Part shown: in pieces, positions 36,038 through 45,402 of the stretch | Position numbering within the stretch: the first letter of the stretch is position 1 | Layout of the letters: each line of letters opens with the position of its first letter | DNA from: Ardenticatenales bacterium | Lineage (GTDB): Bacteria > Chloroflexota > Anaerolineae > Promineifilales > Promineifilaceae | Assembly (NCBI GenBank): GCA_020634515.1 | Contig: JACKBL010000002.1 | Coordinates: forward strand, 62,001 to 126,000 | Reading direction: 5' to 3' | Length of the DNA: 64,000 bases | The notes under the pieces: generated by a model | The model's input: only the letters and a program-made list of their open reading frames with translations | Databases searched by the model: none | Told to the model about the DNA's origin: nothing | Made by a program: the position numbers and the translations under genes

Positions 36038-37780
36038 TTACTTATCCGCTGGTAACTGTAGCAGCTCTGGAGATACCGTCTGGATGCGCGGCACTCCCCC
36101 ATTAGCGGCCGCTGCGCCTGTGTTCACCAACGCATAATCAGCGCAGATAATCCCATCTTGCGGCGTCACCAGTTCCGTGAAGACAGCGACATTGCCAAAG
36201 TTGGGGAACGGGAAGGAGATAGTGTTCTGATAAGGCGTGTCCGCGGGCAGTGATGACGCCCACAAGCGGAACCAGTTTCCCATCACGTTGACGGAGTTTA
36301 CCCATGTTACAACTTCTGGCCCCGTATAAAGACCATAGGTCAGCGACATCTGCCCACCATTGTAATTAGCCACCAGGCCCAGCGCGCACCCCCCCGCGGA
36401 GCACGTTGTCTCGCTGATGATGGTCGTATTGAGGGCTATGTCATTGGTAGGCAAAGGCGTGTCTGAGAGAGATTGGGGAGATGCGCTCGTGTTTGTAATC
36501 TGCGCATTAGAGGGCAAAACAGAGGCATTGCCAGACCCCATGGCCGCACAGCCATCAATCTGACCCAGATTGTTGAGCTTCAGTACCCAGGCGTCGTGAT
36601 TGCCAGCGCCATAGGAAAGAGTTCGCGCGGCCACGACGAATCCGCCATCGCTTGTTTCTTCGATGTGGATTGCTTCTTCTTCGTTTACGCCGCCAAAAGT
36701 ATGCTCCCACGTAACTGCACCGCTGACTGTCAGCTTAAGTACCCAGGCATCCCAGTCCCCTGCGCCAAAAGACCCATTGTTTCCCGCCACAACAAATCCG
36801 CCATCGCTGGTTTCCTGGATCGATAGGGCCGTATCTGTACCAGTTCCGCCATAAGTCTTCTCCCACATGACATTGCCATTGGCATCCAGTTTGAGTACCC
36901 AGGCATCCCAGGAACCGGCGCCAAAAGATGCGGTGTGCCCGGTGACAATGTATCCGCCATCACTCGTTTGCCGTACGGCCTCTGCCTGATCTTCGCCAGG
37001 TCCACCATAAGCTTTCTGCCAGACCACTGCGCCGCTACTGGTGAGTTTTAATACCCAGAAATCGCTGCTTCCCGCGCCAAAAGAATGCGTATGGCCGGCG
37101 ACAATGAATCCGCCATCAGCCGTTTGTTGAATGGCGGCGTTCGTGCCCGTATATTCGTTATTGTTGCCTCCATAGGTATTCTGCCAGATAATCGACCCGT
37201 CATTGCCAAGCCGTAACACCCAAAAGTCACTGCTTCTTTCGCCGGCAACAATAAAGCCATTACCCGTTCTCTGGATGGATCGAAGTTCACCGCCTCCATA
37301 GCTTTTTTGCCAAACGATATTTCCCACGGCGTTTAGCTGAACGATCCAGGCACCACCGGCAACATCTGATCGGCCAACAAAAACAAATCCAGTGCCGTTT
37401 TCGACTGCCGAGAAAATCCGGCTGGTGACGGCAAATCTTCTCTCCCACACGACCATACCGTCTGAAGCTATTTTGAAGATCCAGGCTGATTCGCCGCCGG
37501 CACCAAAGGAATGTGTTTTACCGATAGCGACGTATCCTCCGTCGCTGGTTTGTTGCACATAGTCAATGGCGTCAGTTTCAGATCCCCCGTAGGTAGTGGC
37601 CCATTGCGCAGCCTGTTCCGTCATGCCGCCATTCCCGATCTTCTTGATAGCTCCCGACTCAATAGCTCCATATCTGTTGTGCTGCCAGGTTTCTTGCCCC
37701 GACGCAAAATCTGTTTGCATCAGACTCGTAAACAAAATCATTGTAATAACAAATAAACCGATGGTTCGATGGCCTTTCAT
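36038..37780 (-). CDS. Secreted seven-bladed propeller protein with C-terminal beta domain
   Basis: A 580-residue exported protein with AGGAGG seven bases before ATG 37780 and signal peptide MKGHRTIGLFVITMILF. Seven blades (~60-420) carry the same TSDGGY / SFGAG / DAWVLKL / WQKAYGG pattern as the other two family members, and a Cys (IDGCAAMG) again follows the last blade. The C-terminal ~130 residues form a separate beta domain (CALGLVANYNGGQ, SFPFPNFGNVAVFTELV). A degraded copy of this C-terminal domain lies at 40311-40590. Function unknown; surface binding is likely. It contains no TGCCGGCA. Confidence 0.75.
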   Translation of the reverse strand: MKGHRTIGLFVITMILFTSLMQTDFASGQETWQHNRYGAIESGAIKKIGNGGMTEQAAQWATTYGGSETDAIDYVQQTSDGGYVAIGKTHSFGAGGESAWIFKIASDGMVVWERRFAVTSRIFSAVENGTGFVFVGRSDVAGGAWIVQLNAVGNIVWQKSYGGGELRSIQRTGNGFIVAGERSSDFWVLRLGNDGSIIWQNTYGGNNNEYTGTNAAIQQTADGGFIVAGHTHSFGAGSSDFWVLKLTSSGAVVWQKAYGGPGEDQAEAVRQTSDGGYIVTGHTASFGAGSWDAWVLKLDANGNVMWEKTYGGTGTDTALSIQETSDGGFVVAGNNGSFGAGDWDAWVLKLTVSGAVTWEHTFGGVNEEEAIHIEETSDGGFVVAARTLSYGAGNHDAWVLKLNNLGQIDGCAAMGSGNASVLPSNAQITNTSASPQSLSDTPLPTNDIALNTTIISETTCSAGGCALGLVANYNGGQMSLTYGLYTGPEVVTWVNSVNVMGNWFRLWASSLPADTPYQNTISFPFPNFGNVAVFTELVTPQDGIICADYALVNTGAAAANGGVPRIQTVSPELLQLPADK

Positions 37781-37852
37781 GTTCAGTCCTCCTGGATTTG
37801 ATTTGTTCTGTACAAGCGGTTTTCTCTGTTATACTCTACTAACCCTCTCTGG

Positions 37853-37912
37853 AGATTGGACCAATTTCACGCGCTCAATGGCCATTTTCACCAGAGAAAA
37901 TTGGTCCAATCT
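37853..37912. repeat. 60-bp dispersed palindromic-end repeat, copy 2 (in 415-bp intergenic region)
   Basis: This begins AGATTGGACCAAT and ends ATTGGTCCAATCT, and is the reverse complement of 3903-3962 with about three differences. It lies between the divergent propeller gene and TPR regulator gene. The 13-bp ends are exact inverted repeats here, so it could fold into a long hairpin. In the rest of 37781-38195 I see only AT-rich sequence and an AGGAAA site before the next gene. Confidence 0.8.
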
Positions 37913-38195
37913 GGCTTAGCAGTTACACTTCTCCTTATTCATCCTCCTTTTGAACCAACACGCGATTTTTGAGTCCACAGTGGCTCAGAATTCAAGCTTC
38001 ATCGCCTAAATCACGACCAGGTGTTGTTCTCATCAGCAGAACTTTTTGCCAACTATACCGCGTGCGAGAATCTGCTATCCCTCTATAGTATAGGGGGGCC
38101 TGACCTATCTAAATAATGGGAAGCATCTATTAAGTTTTCAGGCGAGACTTGTGCGATTTGATCCACAAATGGCGCGATTACAGGAAACGTGACCA

Positions 38196-40190
38196 ATGGA
38201 TGACGCGAATTGGCTGGTTATGGGCGATAGAGAGTATGAGGAACTTATCCGACGGCTCTTCTTAAATTATCGATCTTGTTCGCGGCTGATGCGTTCCCCG
38301 TTGATTACCAGCGCGCTTGTGGCGACATGTTTGCTAGAGGGAGATGAGACATATCCTGATGCCAGGTGTTACGCCATGCGCGCCGTCCTGCAATGGACGT
38401 TGGAGAGGTTGCGGGCCAGAGGAACGGCGTGGTCGCACCAAAGCGCTGACCTTCTCGTTCAACGATATGTGAAGGGGATGTCGGCGAAGAAATATGCTGA
38501 TGAAATGTTGGTGAGTGATGCTACGGCCCAGTCACGGCGGCGGGCGGCGATCAGGCGGGTTGCCGGCATTCTCCGTCAACAACTTCAAACACCCACGGAA
38601 ATCGTACAACTTAGGGAGTGGATGATTGGATTACGTTACGGTGGTCGTCCCCAGGAGCAGCAAAAAACTTTACGTTTCTTGGCAGTTTTTCGCGCTCCGA
38701 TACCGCTAAGCGTTCGTTCTCCCTTTGCCGTGGAAATCTTCCATGCGTGTATCACACAACTCTGCCGCGTTAACTTGTTGCAAAGCAACCAGACAGCCAC
38801 GCAAGTGACCGTTCACCCTGAAATCCGCCCCTATCTCTTGACCTTGTTGCCTCCTGACGAGCGGAGCGAATGGGAGCAACAGGCGGCGACCCATTATGAG
38901 CAGCATGGTGATTTGCTGGAAGCGGTGTACCATTGGCAAATGGCGGACCATGCGCAGAAAGCTGCGCTGCTGCTGATCGCACGACCACGAGAACGGAGCA
39001 AACTGCCTAATGCATTATTGCGAGAGCGATTAACTGCGTTTAAACCGGGCGACTTGCCTTTAGACCTATGGGCAAAGCTGCAAATCTTACGTGGTGAAGT
39101 CGAAGAACAGATAAGCGAGTTAAAGAACGCTCAGCAGGCATATCAAGAGGCATTGGGCGCGACCGACAAAGGTGTTAAAGCTGAAGCCTATTATCGGTTA
39201 GGCCGTATCCATCGCCAGATCGACCCTGATGCTGCGCTTATCCATTTTGGTCATTGTGAGCGTTTGCTCACAGACACCACTCGCCCGGACCATTCCGAAC
39301 TGTTGGCCAAAGTTTGCATTAGCGAGGCATGGGTGTTTATCGACCATCGTCCAGATGCCGGGCAAATAGAACAGAACCTGGCGCGGGCGGAAAAGGCAAT
39401 CCCACGTGCCACAACAGAAAGGCAAGTTACCCTGCTTTCCGATTTAAACAACGCCCGCGCGGCTGCTCTCTATGTGCTGCGCGACCAGCAGCCTACACAA
39501 TACCAGGAGGAATACATCGAGTGTCGCTGGCAGGCGTGGCATTACGCGCAAGAAGCGCGGGATGCCGTGCGTATCATGAATACAGGACACAATCTGGGCA
39601 TGGCGTATATGCGGCAGGGACAATATCAGGCAGCTTTCCCCTTATTCCAGGAGAGCCATGAGTTGGCACAGCAGTTGGGCAATCGGCGTATGGTGGCTGT
39701 CAACAATAAGGCTTTGGGCAACTGGTACGTGTTAAACGGGGCCGATTATGAGCAGGCAATTCCTTATTTGATGCGGGCGTATGACTACCTGCGTGAGATG
39801 GACAACCAATTCCATCTGGCTACTGTTTGTTACGATCTGGCCGAGGCTTACGCACTGTCAGGTCAGGGGACGGCAGGGAAATTTTACTATAATCAGGGCA
39901 TGAGCATTGCCAGTGCGTTGGGCAATGAGCCGCTGCACGCCGCGCTGACCAAGCTGGCGCAGAAGTATCCCGAATTGACCTTGCCCCTAAACGCCAGGCA
40001 GCAACAGGGTATTGGCTTTATGCGGGTTCATGGCGCGGTCACCAATCAGGAATACCGCGATTTAACGGACGTTAGCCCGCGGACAGCCGCCCGCGATCTA
40101 AACGATCTGGTGGACATAGGGATTTGTAAGAAAGTGGGGCGGGGGCGAGCAACGCGCTACCAGATTGCGTTGACCGTCGCTGTAGGATAA
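38196..40190 (+). CDS. TPR-repeat regulator with C-terminal winged helix
   Basis: A 664-residue cytoplasmic protein with AGGAAA eight bases before ATG 38196. The first ~180 residues are helical with an RRRAAIRRVAGILR segment. From ~240 to ~600 it is built of TPR-like helix pairs (for example VKAEAYYRLGRIH, LGMAYMRQGQYQAAFPLF, YDLAEAYALSGQG). The last ~60 residues are a winged helix (NQEYRDLTDVSPRTAARDLNDLVDIG). The arrangement recalls MalT/LuxR-type or SARP-like regulators without the NTPase domain. It sits next to the propeller-gene cluster in divergent orientation and may control it. The ligand or signal is unknown. Confidence 0.72.
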   Translation: MDDANWLVMGDREYEELIRRLFLNYRSCSRLMRSPLITSALVATCLLEGDETYPDARCYAMRAVLQWTLERLRARGTAWSHQSADLLVQRYVKGMSAKKYADEMLVSDATAQSRRRAAIRRVAGILRQQLQTPTEIVQLREWMIGLRYGGRPQEQQKTLRFLAVFRAPIPLSVRSPFAVEIFHACITQLCRVNLLQSNQTATQVTVHPEIRPYLLTLLPPDERSEWEQQAATHYEQHGDLLEAVYHWQMADHAQKAALLLIARPRERSKLPNALLRERLTAFKPGDLPLDLWAKLQILRGEVEEQISELKNAQQAYQEALGATDKGVKAEAYYRLGRIHRQIDPDAALIHFGHCERLLTDTTRPDHSELLAKVCISEAWVFIDHRPDAGQIEQNLARAEKAIPRATTERQVTLLSDLNNARAAALYVLRDQQPTQYQEEYIECRWQAWHYAQEARDAVRIMNTGHNLGMAYMRQGQYQAAFPLFQESHELAQQLGNRRMVAVNNKALGNWYVLNGADYEQAIPYLMRAYDYLREMDNQFHLATVCYDLAEAYALSGQGTAGKFYYNQGMSIASALGNEPLHAALTKLAQKYPELTLPLNARQQQGIGFMRVHGAVTNQEYRDLTDVSPRTAARDLNDLVDIGICKKVGRGRATRYQIALTVAVG

Positions 40191-40310
40191 GACGCCGTCT
40201 TGTCCGGTCAATTCGGCGAATTAACCTACCGTGTTTTCCCGCACGATACACTTGACGGCAGACTAACCAGGATAGCGACTTGTGCTGCAGGTTTCCCTGA
40301 TGCAGGGTTA

Positions 40311-40590
40311 CTCACCTACCGGCAACCGCAGCAACTCAGGAGTCACCGTTTCGATTCGCGGCATTTCCCGATTCGCGCAGCCATCCTGTGTTCACTAACT
40401 CTAGGTCTGGCGCAAATAATGCCATCCTCGGCGTTACCAGTTCCGTGAAGACGGACAACGAGATTGGGGAATGGAAAGAGACGTTGTTTTGATAGGGCGT
40501 GTTTGCGGGAATGGCCGTTTGCCAGAGCGAAACCAGTTCCATGACGTTAACGGAGTTCTTCCACGTTACGGCTTCGGCCCTGCATGTAAA
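40311..40590 (-). pseudogene. Degraded copy of the propeller protein's C-terminal domain
   Basis: On the minus strand the region reads LVSLWQTAIPANTPYQNNVSF, then VFTELVTPR, LVNTG and NANRNGD-like sequence. This aligns with NWFRLWASSLPADTPYQNT and FTELVTPQDGIICADYALVNTG of the 36038-37780 protein, in matching order, with base changes and small deletions that break the frame. No upstream propeller part remains. It is a relic of a fourth family member. Confidence 0.75.
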
Positions 40591-40829
40591 TCGAAGTCCA
40601 ATACCAATTCAGCGCATACATTATGGCTCGCTTGATAAGTTAGAACGCATCCCTCGTGGATCCAAATACCTCGATCTCGTTCGCCCAACCATGAATGCCA
40701 TTAAAAAGCGTGTAATCGTTGACCGTAACGCACTGAGACGCTTGCAGCCACTGGGAAAGACAGCCCGATGACTACAAGTAGAGACGCTTCATTCAACCGC
40801 CAATTCCTCGGCGGTTGTGTACGGCACTA

Positions 40830-42523
40830 AGGTTCATTGCCGGCAAGACTTCAACCTCCACCCATCGCGGCTTCTGACCTTCCACTCCAGGAACATTGCC
40901 CGAATTGTGTGTCCACCAATCCAGACGTGCAACCGTCTTTCGCTTCCAGGTCAATGTGGCTTTCCACCCCGGACCGCAACCGCCATAATAATCAGTGCCG
41001 CCGCACTTCGGCCAAAACCGTAGTCCCAATCCTGGGTCTTGAATAATTCCTTACCACCTTTCCGTGCGGATCAGAACAACAGCCTCCAGCCCGGATTTGC
41101 CCAATTGGCTTCTCTAAGTGCGGTTTTCCAATCTCTGTAGGTGATTGGGCCTAACTGGTGTGGGTTAGGACCATTGACGCCATCCGGATCGCTGGTTGTG
41201 ACGCGAATCAGTAATCCACCCCAGGCGTCAGACTATGCAGACAGCAAAGTTTAGGCTGACCCCGTGGCGTATGGGCCGCATTTCTGTGTCCACGGCCCTA
41301 TTTTCGTTCGTGGCTATCTCCACCGGCTAACTGACTGTTTGTGTTCGCATCATCGTCGCTGATCGGCACTTCTACCAGGATGTGGGTATCCTGGACGGTA
41401 GCCGTGGCTGAGTAAACTGTCGTGGCGTCAACTACTGTGGCCAGGTGTGGATGTCCCAAACCAGCGGATTGAGCGCCGTGACACCGTCATCATCGTAAAA
41501 CGTGATCTGAGCGTAATAATCGGTGTCGGCGTCAGATCACGGAACAAATAGCGTGACAAAGGCTATTACTGCCGAATTCTGACGCACGCCTCTGTCCACG
41601 GCCCATCGGGAGGTACTATGGGCGTAATGGGTTACTGTTGCCATTTGCGTCTCGCCAAAAGGCGCATGGACGCTGAACCAGGTGCTGCTGAGGACGTGAT
41701 TTGTGGGGATACAGGGATGACGTTGTTTTCGGTCGCCGGTACAAAACATAACTCATCAAAATAGTACGTGGCATTAGGTCGCCACGAAAGGGCCAAACGT
41801 CACCAGATCGAATTTTGAAACCCGTAATCACCTGTAAACGCAAGCACCTCGTTACCGTCAAGTAAATGGTCCTCTGTTTCGCCTATCCTGATTTCAAAAT
41901 GATAGCCAGCCCAAAGTTCGCGGGATATTGCTACCTGGTCTCCTATTGCATCTGGACCAATGCGAGAAACATCGGAATCAATCTTCCACGCCAACGCTAA
42001 ATAAGAATCCAGTTCGCCAAAGGAATGTGGAGTTCCATAAGTCAGATGCGGAGTAAAGCGTCTGTTGGCCTGGAGCAGTATCGTAAACCAGACAGAAACC
42101 GTTCCTTTCACAATCTGGCCTAACCCGTGTGTTAGTGAGAGTGACCTATTGCCGCCTTATCGAACTGAATTTGACTGATTGGGTCCCATCGTGGCTTTGT
42201 TCTGTGCTTAAGGTAACGGATCCAAACTGCGCTTCAAGCTCCCAGAAGGGATCGAAATCGGCGGCTTCAAAACTGTCGCAAAACGTCTGTGGTAGCGCAA
42301 GCCCAAAACCCCAGTTGGTTCCATTACTGTAGAGACTCGTTGCCGGAGTTAGGGAGGAGTCAGAGGGATCAATCACAATCGGATAACCTACTCCGCTTGC
42401 GGTTTCCGATTCTGTTCCCATTATGGCGTTGTCCTGCATATAGCCCGTGGGCAATCCGACGAACAATAGCAGGCCAAGCACCATGAAAACTAACAGGCCA
42501 ATTGAAAGATGCGACGACTTCAT
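40830..42523 (-). pseudogene. Broken gene for a large secreted protein (several frameshifts)
   Basis: The 5' end is clear: ATG 42523 opens a signal peptide (MKSSHLSIGLLVFMVLG) and an exported domain with FCDSFEAADFDPFWELE and SVTLSTEQSHDGTQSV, a laminin-G-like start. The frame shifts near 42140 and continues as 41800-42111 (TVSVWFTILL, WAGYHFEIRIGETEDHLLDG). Fragments then follow at 41537-41749 and in further frames (for example AWGGLLIRVTTSDPDGVNG near 41190) down to 40830. No single open frame spans it. It probably encoded an adhesin or glycan-binding protein. The region has weak codon bias and one TGCCGGCA at its end. Confidence 0.65.
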
Positions 42524-42583
42524 GTTAAAGTTCTCCTTGTAAAATATGTAACTCGAGTCTGGCGAAATCCACATATGGTGATC

Positions 42584-42642
42584 GGAGTCGAGGCTTTAGC
42601 CGGGTCAACCCCCATACGTGGACCGGCTGAAGCCTCCACTCC
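42584..42642. repeat. Imperfect inverted repeat of the GGCTTCAGCCGG type
   Basis: Left arm 42584-42605 (GGAGTCGAGGCTTTAGCCGG) pairs with right arm 42621-42642 (GACCGGCTGAAGCCTCCACT) with three mismatches over about 22 bp. It lies just upstream of the broken secreted-protein gene. In 42643-42874 I see no gene or further signal. Confidence 0.65.
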
Positions 42643-42874
42643 AGAAACGCCAGAGTCCAGTATGTAATAAGGGGTGGCTAACGCCAGAGGCACGACGCAC
42701 CTCTGTTATGATCACATTATGCTTTTTTGGACTTAGATTTCTCCCTGGTTGCCAATGGTAACTGGCAGGTGTGGCGCACTTGCTCAGGACGTTGCGCATA
42801 TTAGCCGCTCTTGCAACTTTATGTATAGCTGCCAGAGTTAGGAACTGTTTTTTAGTGATGGCGGGGCGCTATGG

Positions 42875-44080
42875 TTAGTGAGGTTGTCGTTTGTGACGGT
42901 TGCGGGCGGCTTCTTCCCCGTGCGTATCTTGCCGCAGGTCGCGCCAGCGGAAACGCTTTCCAAAAGGGTGCGCCTTTCTTTCCACTACGTCAGCCGTGAG
43001 ACCGCCCAGCAATGGCGCGAATTTGAAGGCGTGCCCGCTGCCGCCGGCGGAGACGGTGATGCCGGCATAACCCGGATGCCGGTCAATCCAAAAATGCTCA
43101 TCCAGCGTGTCGCAGTAAAGACAGAGTCGTGTGTACACGATGGGCGCTTCCGCCAGGATAGGCAGCGACTCCGTGAGGAAAGAGCGCAGAAACTGGACAT
43201 CTTCGTCGCTCACCTGGCGCGGATCCCGGGCGGGATCGACGCGGCGGCCAACGCCGTGGTTGGCGATCTTCACGATTTGGGCTTGTGGGTGGTAGGGGAA
43301 GCCATACCAGCCTGTCTGGCTGATGTCGGCGGCGAAAACGGTAAAGTGGGGCGGCTGGAAAAGGTCGGGGTCGGAAACCTGCAAATGGAAAACGGGCTGA
43401 CCAACGGCGAACATAATGGGGGCCAGGTCGGGCACGAGGAGCGGGGTCCACGCGCCCAGGGCAACGACGACGTGATCGGCGGCGAATGTTTCTCCCTGGC
43501 CGGTGCGCACGCCGGTGACGCGGCTGCCCGTCATCAATAGCTTCTGGACGGAGACGTGCGGGTGCAGGGTCACGCCGTTTGTAATGGCGGTGTGCAGCAG
43601 CGATTCCACGACGGCCCCGCTTTCGACGTAGCCGGCTTGTCGGTTGAGGTAGCCATCGACGAAGACGCCTTCGCGCCAGGCGGGGTATTGGGCGGCGATG
43701 TCGCTCGCGTTCAGCCGTTCAGGGTGATGCCCCCGCTTTTGCAACATCTGGTAGCTTTCGTATTCGTAGCTGTGGGGCGACATGGGCGTGCTGTTCAGAA
43801 ACAACATGCCCACTTCATGGTAGAGGGGGCGGGAGAAGAGGGTTTTGTTCCAAGTCAGCCAGCCCTGGCGGGCGGCTTCTCCCATGCGCATATACGCTTC
43901 GTCTGCGCCGTAGTCCATGCGCACGGCTTTGCTGATGTCGGTGGAGGCGGCGAGGGGATGCGGGAGGGGACCAGGGTCGAACAACGCCACGCGATGGCCG
44001 CGTCGGCGCAGTTCGATGGCTGTGGTGACGCCGAAAATGCCGGCGCCAACCACAATCACATCGTACCCTGTTGCCGTCAT
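42875..44080 (-). CDS. FAD-dependent amine oxidoreductase (sarcosine-oxidase-like, DAO family)
   Basis: A 401-residue flavoprotein. The N-terminal dinucleotide motif is VIVVGAGIFGVTTAIELRRRG (VGAGIFG), followed by the family's DP and STDISKAVRMDYG segments. Near the C-terminus RLCLYCDTLDEHFWIDRHPG corresponds to the region that in monomeric sarcosine oxidase carries the covalent flavin Cys, and a Cys is present. SAGGSGHAFKFAPLLG closes the FAD site. Such enzymes oxidise N-methyl amino acids or other secondary amines to imines with O2 or another acceptor. The substrate is not clear. It is downstream of xdhC on the same strand but separated by a hairpin. Confidence 0.87.
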   Translation of the reverse strand: MTATGYDVIVVGAGIFGVTTAIELRRRGHRVALFDPGPLPHPLAASTDISKAVRMDYGADEAYMRMGEAARQGWLTWNKTLFSRPLYHEVGMLFLNSTPMSPHSYEYESYQMLQKRGHHPERLNASDIAAQYPAWREGVFVDGYLNRQAGYVESGAVVESLLHTAITNGVTLHPHVSVQKLLMTGSRVTGVRTGQGETFAADHVVVALGAWTPLLVPDLAPIMFAVGQPVFHLQVSDPDLFQPPHFTVFAADISQTGWYGFPYHPQAQIVKIANHGVGRRVDPARDPRQVSDEDVQFLRSFLTESLPILAEAPIVYTRLCLYCDTLDEHFWIDRHPGYAGITVSAGGSGHAFKFAPLLGGLTADVVERKAHPFGKRFRWRDLRQDTHGEEAARNRHKRQPH

Positions 44081-44098
44081 GCTTCTCCTCTGAAAATG

Positions 44099-44155
44099 AT
44101 CTTCCCGGAAGCTTCATCACAGAGGATGGTTCTGGGTAACAGCTTCCGGGAAGAT
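44099..44155 (-). terminator. Long inverted repeat between xdhC and the FAD oxidoreductase gene
   Basis: ATCTTCCCGGAAGCT (44099-44113) and AGCTTCCGGGAAGAT (44141-44155) are perfect complements with a 27-nt loop. It lies 118 bp beyond the xdhC stop and 19 bp before the oxidoreductase start. It could terminate or attenuate the xdhC transcript. There is no clear T-run, so this is tentative. Confidence 0.45.
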
Positions 44156-44273
44156 GATCTCATTGATGGTGGTGCGCCGCAGCACATGAAGTCTCCTTCG
44201 AGAATAGTTGACAGTCGGTAGAAGACTATCAACAGGGCACTATTATGACGCACGGTTAAGAAAAGACAAACGT

Positions 44274-45326
44274 TTATGCCGCGCCGGGATTGGACATGGG
44301 TGGTCGGCGGGCGGCGACGATTTCGGCCATGATGGAGAGGGCGATTTCTTCGGGTGTTTGGGCGTTGATGTCCAGGCCAATGGGGCCGTGGATGCGCTGG
44401 ATGAGGTGGGGGGGAATGCCGGCATTCTCCAACCTCCTCCGCCTCTTTTCCTGTGTCCCCCGGCTGCCCAACGCCCCCACGTAAAAAGCCGCGCTCGGCA
44501 GCACAATCTTCAACGCCGGATCGTCAATCTTCGGATCATGCGTCAGCATCGCCACCGCCGTCCCCTGGTTCAACTTCACCTGCGGGAAAGCCTTATCCGG
44601 CCACGCCTGAATCACCTGGTCCGCATGGGGGAAACGCGCCGTGTTGCCAAAAGCGCGGCGCGGGTCAATCACAACCGTGCGATAACCCAACGTCCTCGCC
44701 ATGTGCGTCAGGGCCACGGCAATATGCACCCCGCCCACCATGATCAGGTTGGGTAGCGGCAAGATGGCCTCCACGAAGAGGGTGCACGGCTGTGGCTCGT
44801 TTACGGTTACGGACTGGGAACGTCCGTGGGTCAGTGCTTCTTTTGCCGCCGCCAACGCTTTGGTTTGGAGAGATGCCGGCATCTCCGCAAAAACCACGCC
44901 ACCAGGTCCCACCACCGCCTTCGTCCCCAACCAATTGTCCGGCCCGGCAATCACCGTCGTCACCGCCAGCCCCTCATCCGCCAACACCCCTTCGCGCAAA
45001 ACGGCATACACAGCCGCGGGCAGCGGCTCCACAAACACCTTGATGCTGCCGCCGCACGCCAACCCCACATCCCAGGCAGTCTCGTCGGCCACGCCAAAAG
45101 TGAGCAACTGCGGCCGACCGCTTTCCAGCGTCTCCACGCCGGCGGCGAACACGGCCCCCTCCACGCAGCCGCCACTGACGGAGCCGGCCATCCCCCCCGC
45201 CGGCGTCAGCGCCAGTTTCGCCCCCACCTTGCGCGGCGCGGACCCCCACGTCTCAATAACCGTCGCCAACGCCACGGGGTGTCCATCTGCTTGCCAACGA
45301 TCAATATCCGCGATTACCTCTTGCAT
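44274..45326 (-). CDS. xdhC: XdhC/CoxF-family molybdenum-cofactor maturation protein
   Basis: A 350-residue protein. The N-terminal XdhC domain shows ALATVIETWGSAPRKVGAK, GSVSGGCVEGAV and ACGGSIKVFVEPL; the C-terminal Rossmann-like domain has LIMVGGVHIAVALTHMA and YVGALGSRGTQEKRR. XdhC binds sulfurated molybdenum cofactor and loads it into xanthine dehydrogenase-type hydroxylases. Start ATG 45326 is chosen because GAGGAG lies 7 nt upstream; that site is itself inside a repeat. It follows the coxE-like gene directly. CoxL/M/S-type enzyme genes are not in the window. Confidence 0.9.
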   Translation of the reverse strand: MQEVIADIDRWQADGHPVALATVIETWGSAPRKVGAKLALTPAGGMAGSVSGGCVEGAVFAAGVETLESGRPQLLTFGVADETAWDVGLACGGSIKVFVEPLPAAVYAVLREGVLADEGLAVTTVIAGPDNWLGTKAVVGPGGVVFAEMPASLQTKALAAAKEALTHGRSQSVTVNEPQPCTLFVEAILPLPNLIMVGGVHIAVALTHMARTLGYRTVVIDPRRAFGNTARFPHADQVIQAWPDKAFPQVKLNQGTAVAMLTHDPKIDDPALKIVLPSAAFYVGALGSRGTQEKRRRRLENAGIPPHLIQRIHGPIGLDINAQTPEEIALSIMAEIVAARRPPMSNPGAA

Positions 45327-45331
45327 GGTTA

Positions 45332-45402
45332 AACTCCTCAAAAACCGGGTTTTTTGGAAAACTCCTCAAAAACCGGGTTTTTTGGAAAAACCCGGTTTTT
45401 GC
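45332..45402. repeat. CCGGGTTTTT repeat: 28-bp tandem unit plus inverted copy, overlapping two gene ends
   Basis: Two tandem units with period 28 (ACCGGG cores at 45345 and 45373) are followed by an inverted AAAACCCGGTTTTT at about 45387-45400. The block encodes the last ~20 residues of the coxE-like protein (NPVFEEFSKKPGF) and includes the GAGGAG used by xdhC. It belongs to the same family as 16145-16230 and 50048-50078. Confidence 0.8.
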
